Program-made: the position numbers and the translations under genes
The notes under the pieces: model-generated
Database searches by the model: none
Told to the model about the DNA's origin: nothing
Seen by the model: the letters and a program-made list of their open reading frames with translations, nothing else
In this document: positions 43,425-51,878 of the stretch, piece by piece
Layout: each line of letters starts with the position of its first letter
How positions within the stretch are numbered: position 1 is the first letter of the stretch
Source of the DNA: Chryseobacterium sp. C-71
GTDB taxonomy: Bacteria; Bacteroidota; Bacteroidia; Flavobacteriales; Weeksellaceae
Assembly (NCBI RefSeq): GCF_020911865.1
Contig: NZ_CP087131.1
Location: forward strand, 3,720,001-3,784,000
Direction of reading: 5' to 3'
Length of the DNA: 64,000 bases

Positions 43425-44585
43425 TTATAAACTCTTCAATATTTTTTCTGTATCAGCAGTATCTTGACCTTCTGCTTTTCCTAAGGCGATAGACTTTTCA
43501 GCCCAAAGTTTAGCGTTTTTCTTGTCCCCGATTTTGTTATAAAGATTGGCAAGAGTATCTGTATTTGCGTATTCTTCTTTTTTCTTTACAGATTCCTGAG
43601 CCCATTTTACTGCAGTTTCAAGAGAAGATTTTGTGTTGACGTTTTCAAAGAAATTCCATGCAATTGAATTTAATTCTTCTGAATTTGCAGCAGAATAATC
43701 CTTATAAAGATCTAAAGTCATTTTCTCATACGTTGCGAAATCTTTGTCTTTTAAAGCTCTGTTTGATTTTGCTCTTTTTAAAAGCTTTTCAGATTCTTCT
43801 TTTGTTAAGAATTTCTGAGTTTCAGTGTAGAAATAATCGTCATTCCATTTTTTTGTATCGGCGCTGTACGTTTTTTTCATGATCGTATTTAGCTTAATGT
43901 TTTTGTCAAACATTTCGTAACGGTCAGCCGGGAAAACTTTAATGATTTCTTCTTTTTTATTCTGGAAAATCTTATACAAAGGACTTTCGGTACTTTGAGT
44001 TCCTGCAAGAATCATCTGAACATCGTCCTTATCTAAAGTGGTTTTTGCACTGAAATAACGGTCCAGAACTCTTCCTGCAAAGTCTGAATCATTATAAATA
44101 GTAAGACCTGCAAGATTTTTTAAGAATTCAGGATCTTTTTCTCCTTTTTCGAATTTTTGTTTTAGAGCAGTCAGTCTTTTGTTTGGATCTCCTGCATCCA
44201 TTGCAAACTGGATAAAGTCTTTCTCCTCAACATATCCTAAAGTCCTGTGAACTTCTTCACCGTCACCATTGATGAAAAGATAAGTTGGGAAAGCTTTTAC
44301 ATTGTATTTTTTTGCTAAATCTATACCCTCACCCTTCTCCATGTCAATTTTAGCATTGATGAAATTGGCATTGTAATAATCACCAACAGGCTTTAAAGGG
44401 AAAATGTTTTTCACCATCAGTTTACACGGTCCGCACCAAACTGCATAAGCGTCAATGAAAATCAGTTTGTTTTCTTTTTTTGCTTTTGCTAAAAGGCTTT
44501 TAAAATTTCCTTCTTCAAATTTAATTCCTTGTCCGAATGCAATCACGGCAAAGAAAAGAAGTGATAATATTGCTGTTTTTTTCAT
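43425..44585 (-). CDS. Exported thioredoxin-fold protein
   Basis: 386 aa from the ATG at 44583-44585. Signal peptide MKKTAILSLLFFAVIAFGQ. The thioredoxin domain (about 25-140) has AVWCGPCKLM and cis-Pro VKAFPTYLFINGDGEE. The remainder is helical with a TPR-like end (TLANLYNKIGDKKNAKLWAEKSIAL). Probably a periplasmic disulfide reductase or isomerase. Seven extra residues from an upstream ATG (44606) are less likely because they would precede the signal peptide. Confidence 0.88.
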   Translation of the reverse strand: MKKTAILSLLFFAVIAFGQGIKFEEGNFKSLLAKAKKENKLIFIDAYAVWCGPCKLMVKNIFPLKPVGDYYNANFINAKIDMEKGEGIDLAKKYNVKAFPTYLFINGDGEEVHRTLGYVEEKDFIQFAMDAGDPNKRLTALKQKFEKGEKDPEFLKNLAGLTIYNDSDFAGRVLDRYFSAKTTLDKDDVQMILAGTQSTESPLYKIFQNKKEEIIKVFPADRYEMFDKNIKLNTIMKKTYSADTKKWNDDYFYTETQKFLTKEESEKLLKRAKSNRALKDKDFATYEKMTLDLYKDYSAANSEELNSIAWNFFENVNTKSSLETAVKWAQESVKKKEEYANTDTLANLYNKIGDKKNAKLWAEKSIALGKAEGQDTADTEKILKSL

Positions 44586-44710
44586 GAAATATTTTATTGA
44601 ATACAAATGTAATAATTATGTTAATACAAGTCTTTAAAATTATCAATAATTCAATTCATAAAATTAAGTTAAAATCATTAAAGATTATTTGGGTGAAATT
44701 GTCTGAAAAC

Positions 44711-44738
44711 AAAAAATCCACAGAAAATTCTGTGGATT
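44711..44738 (-). terminator. Terminator of the 85-aa lipoprotein gene
   Basis: AATCCACAGAA / TTCTGTGGATT stem followed on the minus strand by TTTTTT. Confidence 0.75.
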
Positions 44739-44743
44739 GTATT

Positions 44744-45001
44744 TTATCTTGAACCGCCTGCTTTTGTGTTTGGGCGTGATTCTTTGCTTTCGTAATCTGT
44801 TGGTTTTTTAAGAGTATCTTGTGCGAGATTTGTAGTGTCTGGAGCGTTTTTTTCAGAGTTGGCCACTGCCGAATCTCCCAAATCATTTCGCATGGCATCT
44901 TTGTTATGCTCAGCTTTAAATTCTTCTCTGTTTTCTTTTTTATCGGCACAGCTTCCGAAAACCAACAATCCTAGAACTGTTCCTATCCATAGTTTTTTCA
45001 T
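44744..45001 (-). CDS. Small lipoprotein, unknown function
   Basis: 85 aa. Signal with lipobox VFGSC (MKKLWIGTVLGLLVFGSCA), then a highly charged, probably disordered tail rich in Lys, Glu, Asp and Asn. No domain recognised. It has its own terminator and lies next to another small lipoprotein gene of similar make-up. Confidence 0.65.
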   Translation of the reverse strand: MKKLWIGTVLGLLVFGSCADKKENREEFKAEHNKDAMRNDLGDSAVANSEKNAPDTTNLAQDTLKKPTDYESKESRPNTKAGGSR

Positions 45002-45030
45002 AGTAAATTTTTTAATGTTTGTTATTCAAA

Positions 45031-45066
45031 TATAAAAAAATCCACAGAACTTTCATCTGTGGATTT
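45031..45066 (-). terminator. Terminator of the 67-aa lipoprotein gene
   Basis: AAATCCACAGA / TCTGTGGATTT stem with a 7-nt loop, then a T run on the minus strand. The stem is nearly the same as at 44711-44738, suggesting the two loci are related by duplication. Confidence 0.75.
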
Positions 45067-45086
45067 CCATTTTTACATTAGACTTT

Positions 45087-45290
45087 TTATTTGGGTGCAG
45101 GAGCGGCTACGGTATCTACTTTCATAGTATCCATCGGAACTGTTGTCATTGTATCTGCTACAACTGGTGCGGCTTGCGCTGCGTCTATTGCTGTAGAATC
45201 TGTGCTACTAGATGACATTTGCTTTTCTTTAGTTCCGCAGCTCGCTGCAAAAAATCCTATCCCTAAGGTTAATAAAACTAACTTTTTCAT
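45087..45290 (-). CDS. Small lipoprotein, unknown function
   Basis: 67 aa. Signal with lipobox AASC (MKKLVLLTLGIGFFAASCG). The mature part is low complexity, rich in Ser, Thr, Ala, Asp and Met (SSSSTDSTAIDAAQAAP, TMTTVPMDTMKVDT). Likely a surface or periplasmic tether with no fold. No family recognised. Confidence 0.6.
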   Translation of the reverse strand: MKKLVLLTLGIGFFAASCGTKEKQMSSSSTDSTAIDAAQAAPVVADTMTTVPMDTMKVDTVAAPAPK

Positions 45291-45399
45291 AATATAATTT
45301 TAAATGGTGTGATAGGAAGTATTCAATAATTATTCCGAAAAGTATCGCTTTATTACTAATTAAATGATAAAAATATTAAAATACTGTTAAATTTTAAAC

Positions 45400-45426
45400 A
45401 AAAAAACCTCGAAATTAACTCCGAGG
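45400..45426 (-). terminator. pruA terminator
   Basis: CCTCG / CGAGG stem (45407-45411, 45422-45426) followed on the minus strand by seven T. It lies 55 nt past the pruA stop. Confidence 0.6.
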
Positions 45427-45480
45427 CCATTTTGTATTTTTGTGAGCAATTATTCATTACCCATTATTTATAATTGATAG

Positions 45481-47106
45481 TTATCCCAAATACGGGTATT
45501 TATAATCTTTAGGAGAAACGAAAGTTTCCTTGATACTTCTCACAGATGTCCATCTTAGTAAGTTCATTTTAGAACCTGCTTTATCGTTAGTTCCTGAAGC
45601 TCTTCCTCCACCGAAAGGCTGCTGTCCTACAACTGCACCTGTTGGTTTATCGTTGATGTAGAAGTTTCCAGAAGCATTTTCTAACGCTTTGAAAGCTTCG
45701 TCAGTTGCATATCTGTCTTGTGAAAATACAGAACCTGTTAATGAATAAGGGGAAGATGAATCTACAATTTTAAGGGTTTCTGTCCAATCTTTATCTTCGT
45801 AAACGTATACAGATAAGATCGGCCCGAAAATTTCTTCTACCATACTTTCGTATTGAGGGTCAGTAGTTTCAATTACGGTAGGACTAACGAACCATCCTTT
45901 AGAATCGTCACATTTTCCACCGATAATTACGTTGGCATTGCTTGATGCTTCAGCTCTGTCGATATAGCCTTTACATTTTTCGAAAGAGTTTTTGTCGATC
46001 ACGGCATTCACAAAGTTAGAAGGATCTTCAGGTGAACCAATTTTAATGGATGCAATCTGAGTTTCCATTACTTTTTTCACGTCTGCCCAAAGAGATCTTG
46101 GAATATAAGCTCTTGAAGCAGCAGAACATTTCTGTCCTTGATATTCAAATGAACCTCTTACTAAACCTGTTGCAACTGCTTCTACGTTAGCAGAAGGATG
46201 AGCGATTACGAAATCTTTTCCACCTGTTTCTCCAACGATTCTTGGATATGTTCTGTAGTTGTGAATATTGTCACCAATCATTTTCCACATTCCCTGGAAA
46301 ACTTTTGTTGAACCTGTAAAGTGAAGTCCTGCAAAATCTCTGTGTGCCAAAACTTTCTCAGCAGTTTCTTTTCCGTCTGTGAAAATCATGTTGATGACCC
46401 CTGCAGGAAGACCCGCTTCAGTAAGAACATCCATAATTACTTTTGCGGAATATATTTGTTTGTCTGAAGGTTTCCAAACCACAACGTTTCCAAGCATTGC
46501 CATACAAGCCGGCAAGTTTCCGGAAATTGCGGTAAAGTTGAAAGGTGTTACTGCAAAAACGAATCCTTCTAAAGGTCTGTACTCTACACGATTCCAGATT
46601 CCAGCGTCAGAAACCGGCTGCTCAGAATACATTTCTGTCATGAATTCTACGTTGAATCTCAAGAAATCGATAAACTCACAAGCCGCATCAATTTCTGCCT
46701 GATGAACATTTTTACTCTGTCCGATCATTGTAGCAGCGTTGATTACATCTCTGTAAGGACCTGCCAAAAGATCAGCAGCTTTTAAGAAAATAGCTGCGCG
46801 GTGTTCCCAACCCAACTCATTCCATTGTTTTTTAGCAGCTAAAGCAGCGTTGATGGCATCATCTACATGTTGCATTGTTCCTCTGTGGTAGAATCCGAAA
46901 TCATGAGCGTGATCCTGAGGAGACTGAAGCTGAACTTTATCGTCAGTTTTTACTTCTTTACCATTGATAACCATTGGAATCTCGATCTTTTGTGCCCACA
47001 TTTTTTTGTATTGAGCGATCAGAGATTTTACTTCCGGAGAACCCGGTTCGTAAGAATTTACCGGTTCGTTTACTGCAAATGGTACTTGCGAAATTGCTTT
47101 TGACAT
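45481..47106 (-). CDS. pruA: L-glutamate gamma-semialdehyde dehydrogenase (P5C dehydrogenase)
   Basis: 541 aa, single-function form. Oxidises glutamate semialdehyde/P5C to glutamate with NAD in proline breakdown. ALDH motifs: FNFTAISGNLP, VVWKPSDKQ, FTGSTKVF, catalytic Glu in VGETGGKDFV, catalytic Cys in YQGQKCSAASRAY, EEIFGPILSVYVY, PFGGGRASGTNDK. No putA-type proline dehydrogenase gene lies beside it. Confidence 0.96.
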   Translation of the reverse strand: MSKAISQVPFAVNEPVNSYEPGSPEVKSLIAQYKKMWAQKIEIPMVINGKEVKTDDKVQLQSPQDHAHDFGFYHRGTMQHVDDAINAALAAKKQWNELGWEHRAAIFLKAADLLAGPYRDVINAATMIGQSKNVHQAEIDAACEFIDFLRFNVEFMTEMYSEQPVSDAGIWNRVEYRPLEGFVFAVTPFNFTAISGNLPACMAMLGNVVVWKPSDKQIYSAKVIMDVLTEAGLPAGVINMIFTDGKETAEKVLAHRDFAGLHFTGSTKVFQGMWKMIGDNIHNYRTYPRIVGETGGKDFVIAHPSANVEAVATGLVRGSFEYQGQKCSAASRAYIPRSLWADVKKVMETQIASIKIGSPEDPSNFVNAVIDKNSFEKCKGYIDRAEASSNANVIIGGKCDDSKGWFVSPTVIETTDPQYESMVEEIFGPILSVYVYEDKDWTETLKIVDSSSPYSLTGSVFSQDRYATDEAFKALENASGNFYINDKPTGAVVGQQPFGGGRASGTNDKAGSKMNLLRWTSVRSIKETFVSPKDYKYPYLG

Positions 47107-47138
47107 ATTACGTTGTATTGTTTAATTTTTGCTTTTTA

Positions 47139-47166
47139 CAAATTTACAACAATTAATTTGTACAAA
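47139..47166 (-). promoter_or_regulatory. pruA promoter (TTTG, 16 nt, TAAATTTG)
   Basis: Minus-strand TTTG (47163-47166) and TAAATTTG (47139-47146), spaced 16 nt, 32 nt before the pruA ATG. Confidence 0.6.
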
Positions 47167-47200
47167 AAATCGATAGAGACTATTTGCATTTTAGAATGAT

Positions 47201-47208
47201 TATATTTG
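47201..47208 (+). promoter_or_regulatory. -7 promoter element (TATATTTG)
   Basis: Plus-strand TATATTTG 21 nt before the ATG at 47230. The alternative start at 47206 is inside it and can be dismissed. Confidence 0.55.
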
Positions 47209-47229
47209 ATAAATACTAAACTTTTGAAT

Positions 47230-47739
47230 ATGGAAAAAATATTTTTGATTTTTTTGTTGTTGTCTCAAACCGTTTTTGCACAACACAAAAAGAAAGTTGT
47301 AAAAGAATATCCTTTAGCTCCTCAAATTGAAGAATATAAAATTCCTGAAGATGAATTGTTGAATAGTAATTTAAAAGGTTCAAAATGGTATTTCGACCTA
47401 AAAAATTATAAAGAAACGGAGCTGTTTTTAGATAAAGACAAAATGAAATCCGATGTTTTGTATTTTGTAGACGCTAAGAATTTTCAGATTAGTATCAATC
47501 AGAAAAACTGCAAAAGTTTAATAAAAGGAACCTACCAGATCATGAAAACGAATGGTGGAACTACGACGGTACAAAAGGGGCATCAACCTTTTAAGATCAA
47601 GTCACCTTATCAAAAATGTGTTGCAAAATTCTCCGGATTTTTGTCAAGAGCACTGGGTGTTTCTTTTAATGAAAATGGAGAGATCATGGAAATGAAAGAA
47701 GGAGAAATTTATTCACCTATTACAGTCCCTGGATTTTAA
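47230..47739 (+). CDS. Exported protein of unknown function
   Basis: 169 aa. Signal peptide MEKIFLIFLLLSQTVFAQ, no lipobox. The mature part has charged linker HKKKVVKEYP, then a beta-rich region (LKGSKWYFDLKNYKETELFL, SINQKNCKSLIKGTYQIM) that could be a META/lipocalin-like barrel, with two Cys. Unrecognised. Convergent with topoisomerase IB with a 13-nt gap. Confidence 0.65.
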   Translation: MEKIFLIFLLLSQTVFAQHKKKVVKEYPLAPQIEEYKIPEDELLNSNLKGSKWYFDLKNYKETELFLDKDKMKSDVLYFVDAKNFQISINQKNCKSLIKGTYQIMKTNGGTTTVQKGHQPFKIKSPYQKCVAKFSGFLSRALGVSFNENGEIMEMKEGEIYSPITVPGF

Positions 47740-47752
47740 TTGAAATGTCAAA

Positions 47753-48856
47753 CTACATTTTTTCGTTTTCCAAAATTTTTAAAACTAATTTTTCCTCGTG
47801 TGTCAGTCCTGCTTTTCCGTCGTTTTCTTCAATGACTTCTAAAGCATCAAGGTATTTTTTGATAGAATTGTTTTCGTAAAGATTGATGACTAAAGGATGA
47901 ACGTAATATTTTCTGCAAACGGTGCTTGTATTTCCGAGATGTTCGGCGACAATATCTAATGCAGCTTTTACTTTCTTTTTGTATTGAGTATTGTTTTCGG
48001 CATATCCGATTTCTTTGAACGCAATTAAAGCGTTGACTGTACCTGACCAGGTTCTGAAATCTTTTGCTGTAAAATCTTCTCCACTTAATTCTTTAATATA
48101 ATCATTCACCATTCCAGAATCAATGTGATGGCGGTTTCCTTCGCTGTCGTAATATTGAAAGAGTTCTTTTCCCGGAATTTCTTTGCATTTTGTAATTAGT
48201 TTTGCGAGTCTTTTACTTTTCAGATTGACATCATGCATCACTCCTTTTTTACCTTTGAAGGCAAAATTGATTTTCTGTCCTTCCACTTTTACGTGTTTTC
48301 CTTTCAGAGTTGTCAGCCCAAAAGAACCGTAAAGTTTTTCGTAAATGCTATTCCCAATTCTAATGTTCGTGCGCTGCATTAAGCTTACAATTAATGCAAG
48401 GATTTTTCTTTTTTCAAAATTTCTTAAGGCTAAATCTTTTTCTAACTGCAGACGGATTTCAGGTAAGGCATAGCCAAACTGAAGCATTCTGTAGAATTTT
48501 GTGTGATTTCTCAATGCACTCCAAAGCGAATGATATCTGTATTGTTTTCTTTTTCTTGCGTCCAGACCTGTTGCCTGAAGGTGGCCGTTATCGATGGCAC
48601 ATATCCACACATTTTCCCATGCCGGAGGAATGACCAAACCGTTGATTCGTTTGATCTCTTCTTTGTCTTTGATTTTCTCGCCGTCTTTGAAATAAAGATA
48701 TTTCTTACCTCTTTTTCTGCGGATGATACCGGCTGTCTCTGCATCGGAAGTGTAAATAAGATTCACTGCCTTTGCAGAAGCTACCGGATCCTTCATAATT
48801 TTAACAATCTTTGACGGCTTCAGGTGAGAAATAATCTCTTGGTCTGATTGATTCAT
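47753..48856 (-). CDS. DNA topoisomerase IB
   Basis: 367 aa, the bacterial poxvirus-like type IB enzyme. N-terminal binding domain includes KYLYFKDGEKI and LVIPPAWENVWIC. Catalytic residues: Arg in QRTNIRIGN, KHVKVEGQKINF Lys, Arg in DFRTWSGT, and Tyr in STVCRKYYVHP. Relaxes supercoils through a 3'-phosphotyrosine. Common but not universal in Bacteroidota. Confidence 0.93.
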   Translation of the reverse strand: MNQSDQEIISHLKPSKIVKIMKDPVASAKAVNLIYTSDAETAGIIRRKRGKKYLYFKDGEKIKDKEEIKRINGLVIPPAWENVWICAIDNGHLQATGLDARKRKQYRYHSLWSALRNHTKFYRMLQFGYALPEIRLQLEKDLALRNFEKRKILALIVSLMQRTNIRIGNSIYEKLYGSFGLTTLKGKHVKVEGQKINFAFKGKKGVMHDVNLKSKRLAKLITKCKEIPGKELFQYYDSEGNRHHIDSGMVNDYIKELSGEDFTAKDFRTWSGTVNALIAFKEIGYAENNTQYKKKVKAALDIVAEHLGNTSTVCRKYYVHPLVINLYENNSIKKYLDALEVIEENDGKAGLTHEEKLVLKILENEKM

Positions 48857-48868
48857 AAAATAATTTGG

Positions 48869-49036
48869 TTAAGAGTTTTTACCCCTAGAAAACAGCCATA
48901 ATAATAAGGCTACGATGCCAACAACTACAATTATTCCCCACCACATTCCGGCTTTGAAGATTGTTTCTACTGCTTCACAACTTGTCAATAAGAGTATGGC
49001 AAAAAGACTCATACTGTATAAAGATAACTTTCTCAT
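48869..49036 (-). CDS. 55-aa membrane lipoprotein
   Basis: Short gene from ATG 49034-49036 to TAA at 48869-48871. MRKLSLYSMSLFAILLLTSC is a lipoprotein signal (lipobox LTSC). After EAVETIFKAGMWWG comes a membrane helix (IIVVVGIVALLLWLFS) and a basic RGKNS end. Lipidated Cys plus a transmembrane helix in so short a chain is a pattern I recall from other flavobacteria, sometimes mislabelled phosphatidate cytidylyltransferase. It lies 12 nt upstream of topoisomerase IB on the same strand. Confidence 0.7.
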   Translation of the reverse strand: MRKLSLYSMSLFAILLLTSCEAVETIFKAGMWWGIIVVVGIVALLLWLFSRGKNS

Positions 49037-49063
49037 AATAGTTTATTTTTAGTGATTATATAA

Positions 49064-49501
49064 TTAAATTCTTTCGTTATCGGGACGCCAATTTTTGATT
49101 GACTTTTTGATCTCGTCTCCTGAAATATTTTCGTTTAAGGCTTTGTATAAAAGTTCTTTAAACTCTTCATCATAAGCAAATCTCAGAGCGGCAATTTGTC
49201 CAAAACTGAGTTTTTCACAAACTTGATCTGACCTTTTATTGAAAATCTCAAAATATCTTTGTCTGAACTCCAATCGTACGATTCTGTTTTGAAGTCCGAG
49301 TGCATAATGCTGTCTGGTCATGAATGCCAAATAGAAAATCAGAAAAATGATGACCGAAAATAAAATCCATATCAGTTGGTTTTCTGAGTCGTCCCAAATT
49401 TTATAAATTCCGTAAGCCTCTAAAACCATCAGTAATGGAAGCAAAATGAAGTGGTGAGGCGGGTAAAATTTCCTGTGATTTTGGTAATTCTGTGTTTTCA
49501 T
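49064..49501 (-). CDS. DUF6526 membrane protein
   Basis: 145 aa. Starts QNYQNHRKFYPPHHFILLPLL. Two membrane helices (about 17-34 and 43-61), then a cytoplasmic helical tail with RIVRLEFRQRYFEI, LSFGQIAALRFA and LLYKALNENISGDEIKKSIKNW. This matches the Bacteroidota DUF6526 family of unknown function. Same strand as the 55-aa lipoprotein gene, 27 nt upstream of it. Confidence 0.75.
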   Translation of the reverse strand: MKTQNYQNHRKFYPPHHFILLPLLMVLEAYGIYKIWDDSENQLIWILFSVIIFLIFYLAFMTRQHYALGLQNRIVRLEFRQRYFEIFNKRSDQVCEKLSFGQIAALRFAYDEEFKELLYKALNENISGDEIKKSIKNWRPDNERI

Positions 49502-49813
49502 TTTTAATGAATAGCAAGAACCTTTCCAAAATTTTATGAAATTGCTAATGATTTAAGTTTATGGTATCTAAAACTATTTGTAATGAGGGTAACTGGCACT
49601 CGTACAAAGACTTCGGCCTAGCCCGGATAGTAGCGGTTACACCGCAGCAGGCGGCGGGCTTTTGTCGCAGACGAAAAAGCGCAGGCGTGAGGAGTATGAG
49701 CGGATAGCCGGATTAAGCTCCTAAAAAAACAAGAGTACCTGCTGAAAACATCCGTAAATCGGAGTAGCGCGCTTGATTTTTTTGTAACTTTCGGTTTTTA
49801 AAATTTATAAAAA
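49502..49813. other. 312-bp region with a GC-rich element
   Basis: Divergent DUF6526 and pepP genes. Most of the middle is the candidate structured element at 49617-49722, clearly more GC-rich than the surroundings. TAACTTTC at 49785-49792 is a weak -7 match for pepP. Confidence 0.55.
49617..49722 (+). ncRNA. Candidate structured RNA element, copy 2
   Basis: Begins TAGCCCGGATAGTAGCGG (49619-49636) and ends with GAGCGGATAGCCGGATTAAG then CTCCT. These match the ends of the element at 6897-7050 (14 of 18 and 12 of 16 positions by eye), while the internal hairpin differs (GGCTTTTGTC against GACGAAAAAGC). It stands about 90 nt upstream of pepP in the same direction, so it could be a leader or an independent RNA. 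Confidence 0.5.
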
Positions 49814-51583
49814 ATGACTTCAAAGGAAAAAGTAGCTGCGCTCCGTGAGGAGATGCAAAAAAACAATGTTGATGCATTTATCATATATTCTGCCGACCCG
49901 CATATGAGCGAATATCTGCCGGAAGAGTGGCAGGAAAGAGCCTGGCTGTCGGGATTTTTAGGCTCTGCAGGTTTTGTAGTAGTGACGAAAGATAAGGCCG
50001 GACTTTGGACGGATGGAAGATATTTTACACAGGCTCCGATTGAATTGGCGGGCTCAGGAATTGACCTTTTCAAAGACGGAATGGAGGGAACTCCAAACTA
50101 TATCGACTGGATTATTTCTGAAATTCCTGTAAGCGGTAAAGTGGCTGTGAATGCTTTGGCGACTTCTCATGCTAACTGGGAACTGCTTTTTGAAAAACTG
50201 AATGCCAAAAACATTACACTAGTTGACAATGCTTTACTAAAGAATGTTTGGAAAGAGAGAGGGGAAGCTTCAAAAAATCCTATTTATACACACCCTGTCG
50301 AAAGAGCTGGGAAATCTGTGGTTGATAAAATTGCAGCGATCCGCCAAAAGATGGAAAGCCTGGAAGTGACTGTTCACGTGATTTCGAGCCTTGATGATGT
50401 TGCATGGACATTGAATTTGAGAGGAAGCGACGTAGAAAGTAATCCTGTATTTTTAGGATACATTATTATTACGAAAAATGACGCAATCTTGTTCACAGGC
50501 CTTGAAAAGATGGAAGTTGAAGCAAGAAAGCAAATGGACGAAGCTTGGGTGAAGATGATGCCTTATGAAGAATTCTACAATCACCTGAGAACTATCAAAA
50601 ACGAAAAAGTTTTAGTTTCACCCAACAGCAATCAATCGATTTTTGAGGCTTTAAAAATCGGAAATGAATTTGTAAAAGCTGCTGTTCCTGGAAATCTGAT
50701 GAAAGCTCAGAAAAATGAAACTGAATTGGAAGGTTTCAGAAAAGTAATGGTAAGAGATGGTGTTGCGATGGTGAAATTTCTTTATTGGCTGACGCACAAT
50801 GCCGGAAAAGAGACGATGAACGAATATTCTATCGGACAAAAACTGAAAGGCTTCCGTGCAGAAGGAGAAAATTTCGTGGGAGAAAGCTTTGGAAGTATCG
50901 TTGGGTATAAAGATAATGGTGCCATCATGCACTACTCTGCAAAAAAAGAAGGTAGCAAAGATGTAACGAATGATGCAACTATTTTAGTAGATTCAGGAGG
51001 TCAGTATTTAGAAGGAACCACTGATATTACGAGAACTTTTGCTTGGGGTACGGCTTCTGAAGAGTTTAAAACAAATTCAACTTTGGTTTTACAGGGATTA
51101 ATCCGTCTTTCAATGGTGAAATTCCCTAAAGGGACGAGAGGCGTACAGTTGGATGCCATTGCAAGACTTCCTTTATGGATGAATGGTAAAGATTTTAATC
51201 ACGGAACAGGTCACGGTGTGGGAAGTTTTATGAATGTACATGAAGGTCCGCAAAACATCAGAAAAGATTTGAATCCTCAGGAATTGCTTGTAGGGATGGT
51301 TTGTTCAAACGAGCCTGGATATTATGTAGAAGGTGAATACGGAATCCGTCATGAGAACCTGATTGCCGTAAAAGAATCTGAAACTACAACTTCTGGAACT
51401 TTCTATGAGTTTGAAACATTGACGTTCTGTCCGTTCTTCAAAGACACGATTGCAAAAGAAATTTTGTCTGTTGAAGAAATCAATTGGCTGAATGATTACC
51501 ACAGAACTTGTGAAGAAAAACTAGCTCCACATTTGGAAGGTGAAGTAAAAGAATGGTTCTTAGAATTGGTAAAACCTTTGTAA
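49814..51583 (+). CDS. pepP: Aminopeptidase P (M24 metallopeptidase), three-domain form
   Basis: 589 aa, the long form like eukaryotic XPNPEP1. Two creatinase-like N-terminal domains (to about 310), then the pita-bread domain with metal ligands: Asp in LVDSGGQYLEGTTDITR (two Asp), His in HGTGHGVGSFMNVHEGP, Glu in SNEPGYYVEGEYGIRHEN (two Glu). Removes N-terminal residues before proline. No signal peptide. Confidence 0.94.
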   Translation: MTSKEKVAALREEMQKNNVDAFIIYSADPHMSEYLPEEWQERAWLSGFLGSAGFVVVTKDKAGLWTDGRYFTQAPIELAGSGIDLFKDGMEGTPNYIDWIISEIPVSGKVAVNALATSHANWELLFEKLNAKNITLVDNALLKNVWKERGEASKNPIYTHPVERAGKSVVDKIAAIRQKMESLEVTVHVISSLDDVAWTLNLRGSDVESNPVFLGYIIITKNDAILFTGLEKMEVEARKQMDEAWVKMMPYEEFYNHLRTIKNEKVLVSPNSNQSIFEALKIGNEFVKAAVPGNLMKAQKNETELEGFRKVMVRDGVAMVKFLYWLTHNAGKETMNEYSIGQKLKGFRAEGENFVGESFGSIVGYKDNGAIMHYSAKKEGSKDVTNDATILVDSGGQYLEGTTDITRTFAWGTASEEFKTNSTLVLQGLIRLSMVKFPKGTRGVQLDAIARLPLWMNGKDFNHGTGHGVGSFMNVHEGPQNIRKDLNPQELLVGMVCSNEPGYYVEGEYGIRHENLIAVKESETTTSGTFYEFETLTFCPFFKDTIAKEILSVEEINWLNDYHRTCEEKLAPHLEGEVKEWFLELVKPL

Positions 51584-51600
51584 GATAAAATATAAGCTGA

Positions 51601-51633
51601 AAGCCCTGCGTCGAATGATGCAGGGCTTTTTTT
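51601..51633 (+). terminator. pepP terminator
   Basis: 9-bp stem AAGCCCTGC / GCAGGGCTT, 10-nt loop, then seven T. Confidence 0.88.
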
Positions 51634-51677
51634 ATTCTGACTTTTTTCAGCGATAAAAATTAGGGTGTTTTTCCTGT

Positions 51678-51707
51678 TTTGCAATCTGAATATTGATTTT
51701 ATCTTTG
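51678..51707 (+). promoter_or_regulatory. Promoter (TTTG, 18 nt, TATCTTTG) for the TonB-dependent receptor
   Basis: TTTG at 51678-51681 and TATCTTTG at 51700-51707, the ideal spacing. The receptor ATG is 172 nt downstream, so the mRNA would have a leader of about 165 nt. Confidence 0.6.
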
Positions 51708-51840
51708 GGATATCAAATTTCAGTATCAAAACACTCACTATATACTTCAAATTAATTTTATCTTAAATCATCTCAGAAATGGGGTGATTTTTCAATTTAA
51801 AACAATTATTCAGCATCTGGCTTGTAAACATCAAAAAAAC

Positions 51841-51869
51841 TGTACAATATTTGCTAATGAAATTGTACA
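51841..51869. promoter_or_regulatory. Inverted repeat TGTACAAT...ATTGTACA before the receptor start
   Basis: Perfect 8-bp arms separated by 13 nt, ending 9 nt before the ATG at 51879. It could be an operator or an RNA hairpin over the ribosome entry site. Confidence 0.45.
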
Positions 51870-51878
51870 AAATCTTTC

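Noticed and set aside
44711..45066. TCCACAG/CTGTGGA palindromes as DnaA boxes
   Set aside because: They lack the TTATCCACA consensus and both lie exactly at terminator positions with T runs.
50370..50385. parS-like GTTCACGTGAT inside pepP
   Set aside because: Only the central CACGTG and a few flanking bases fit the TGTTTCACGTGAAACA site. It is inside a coding sequence and far from parAB.
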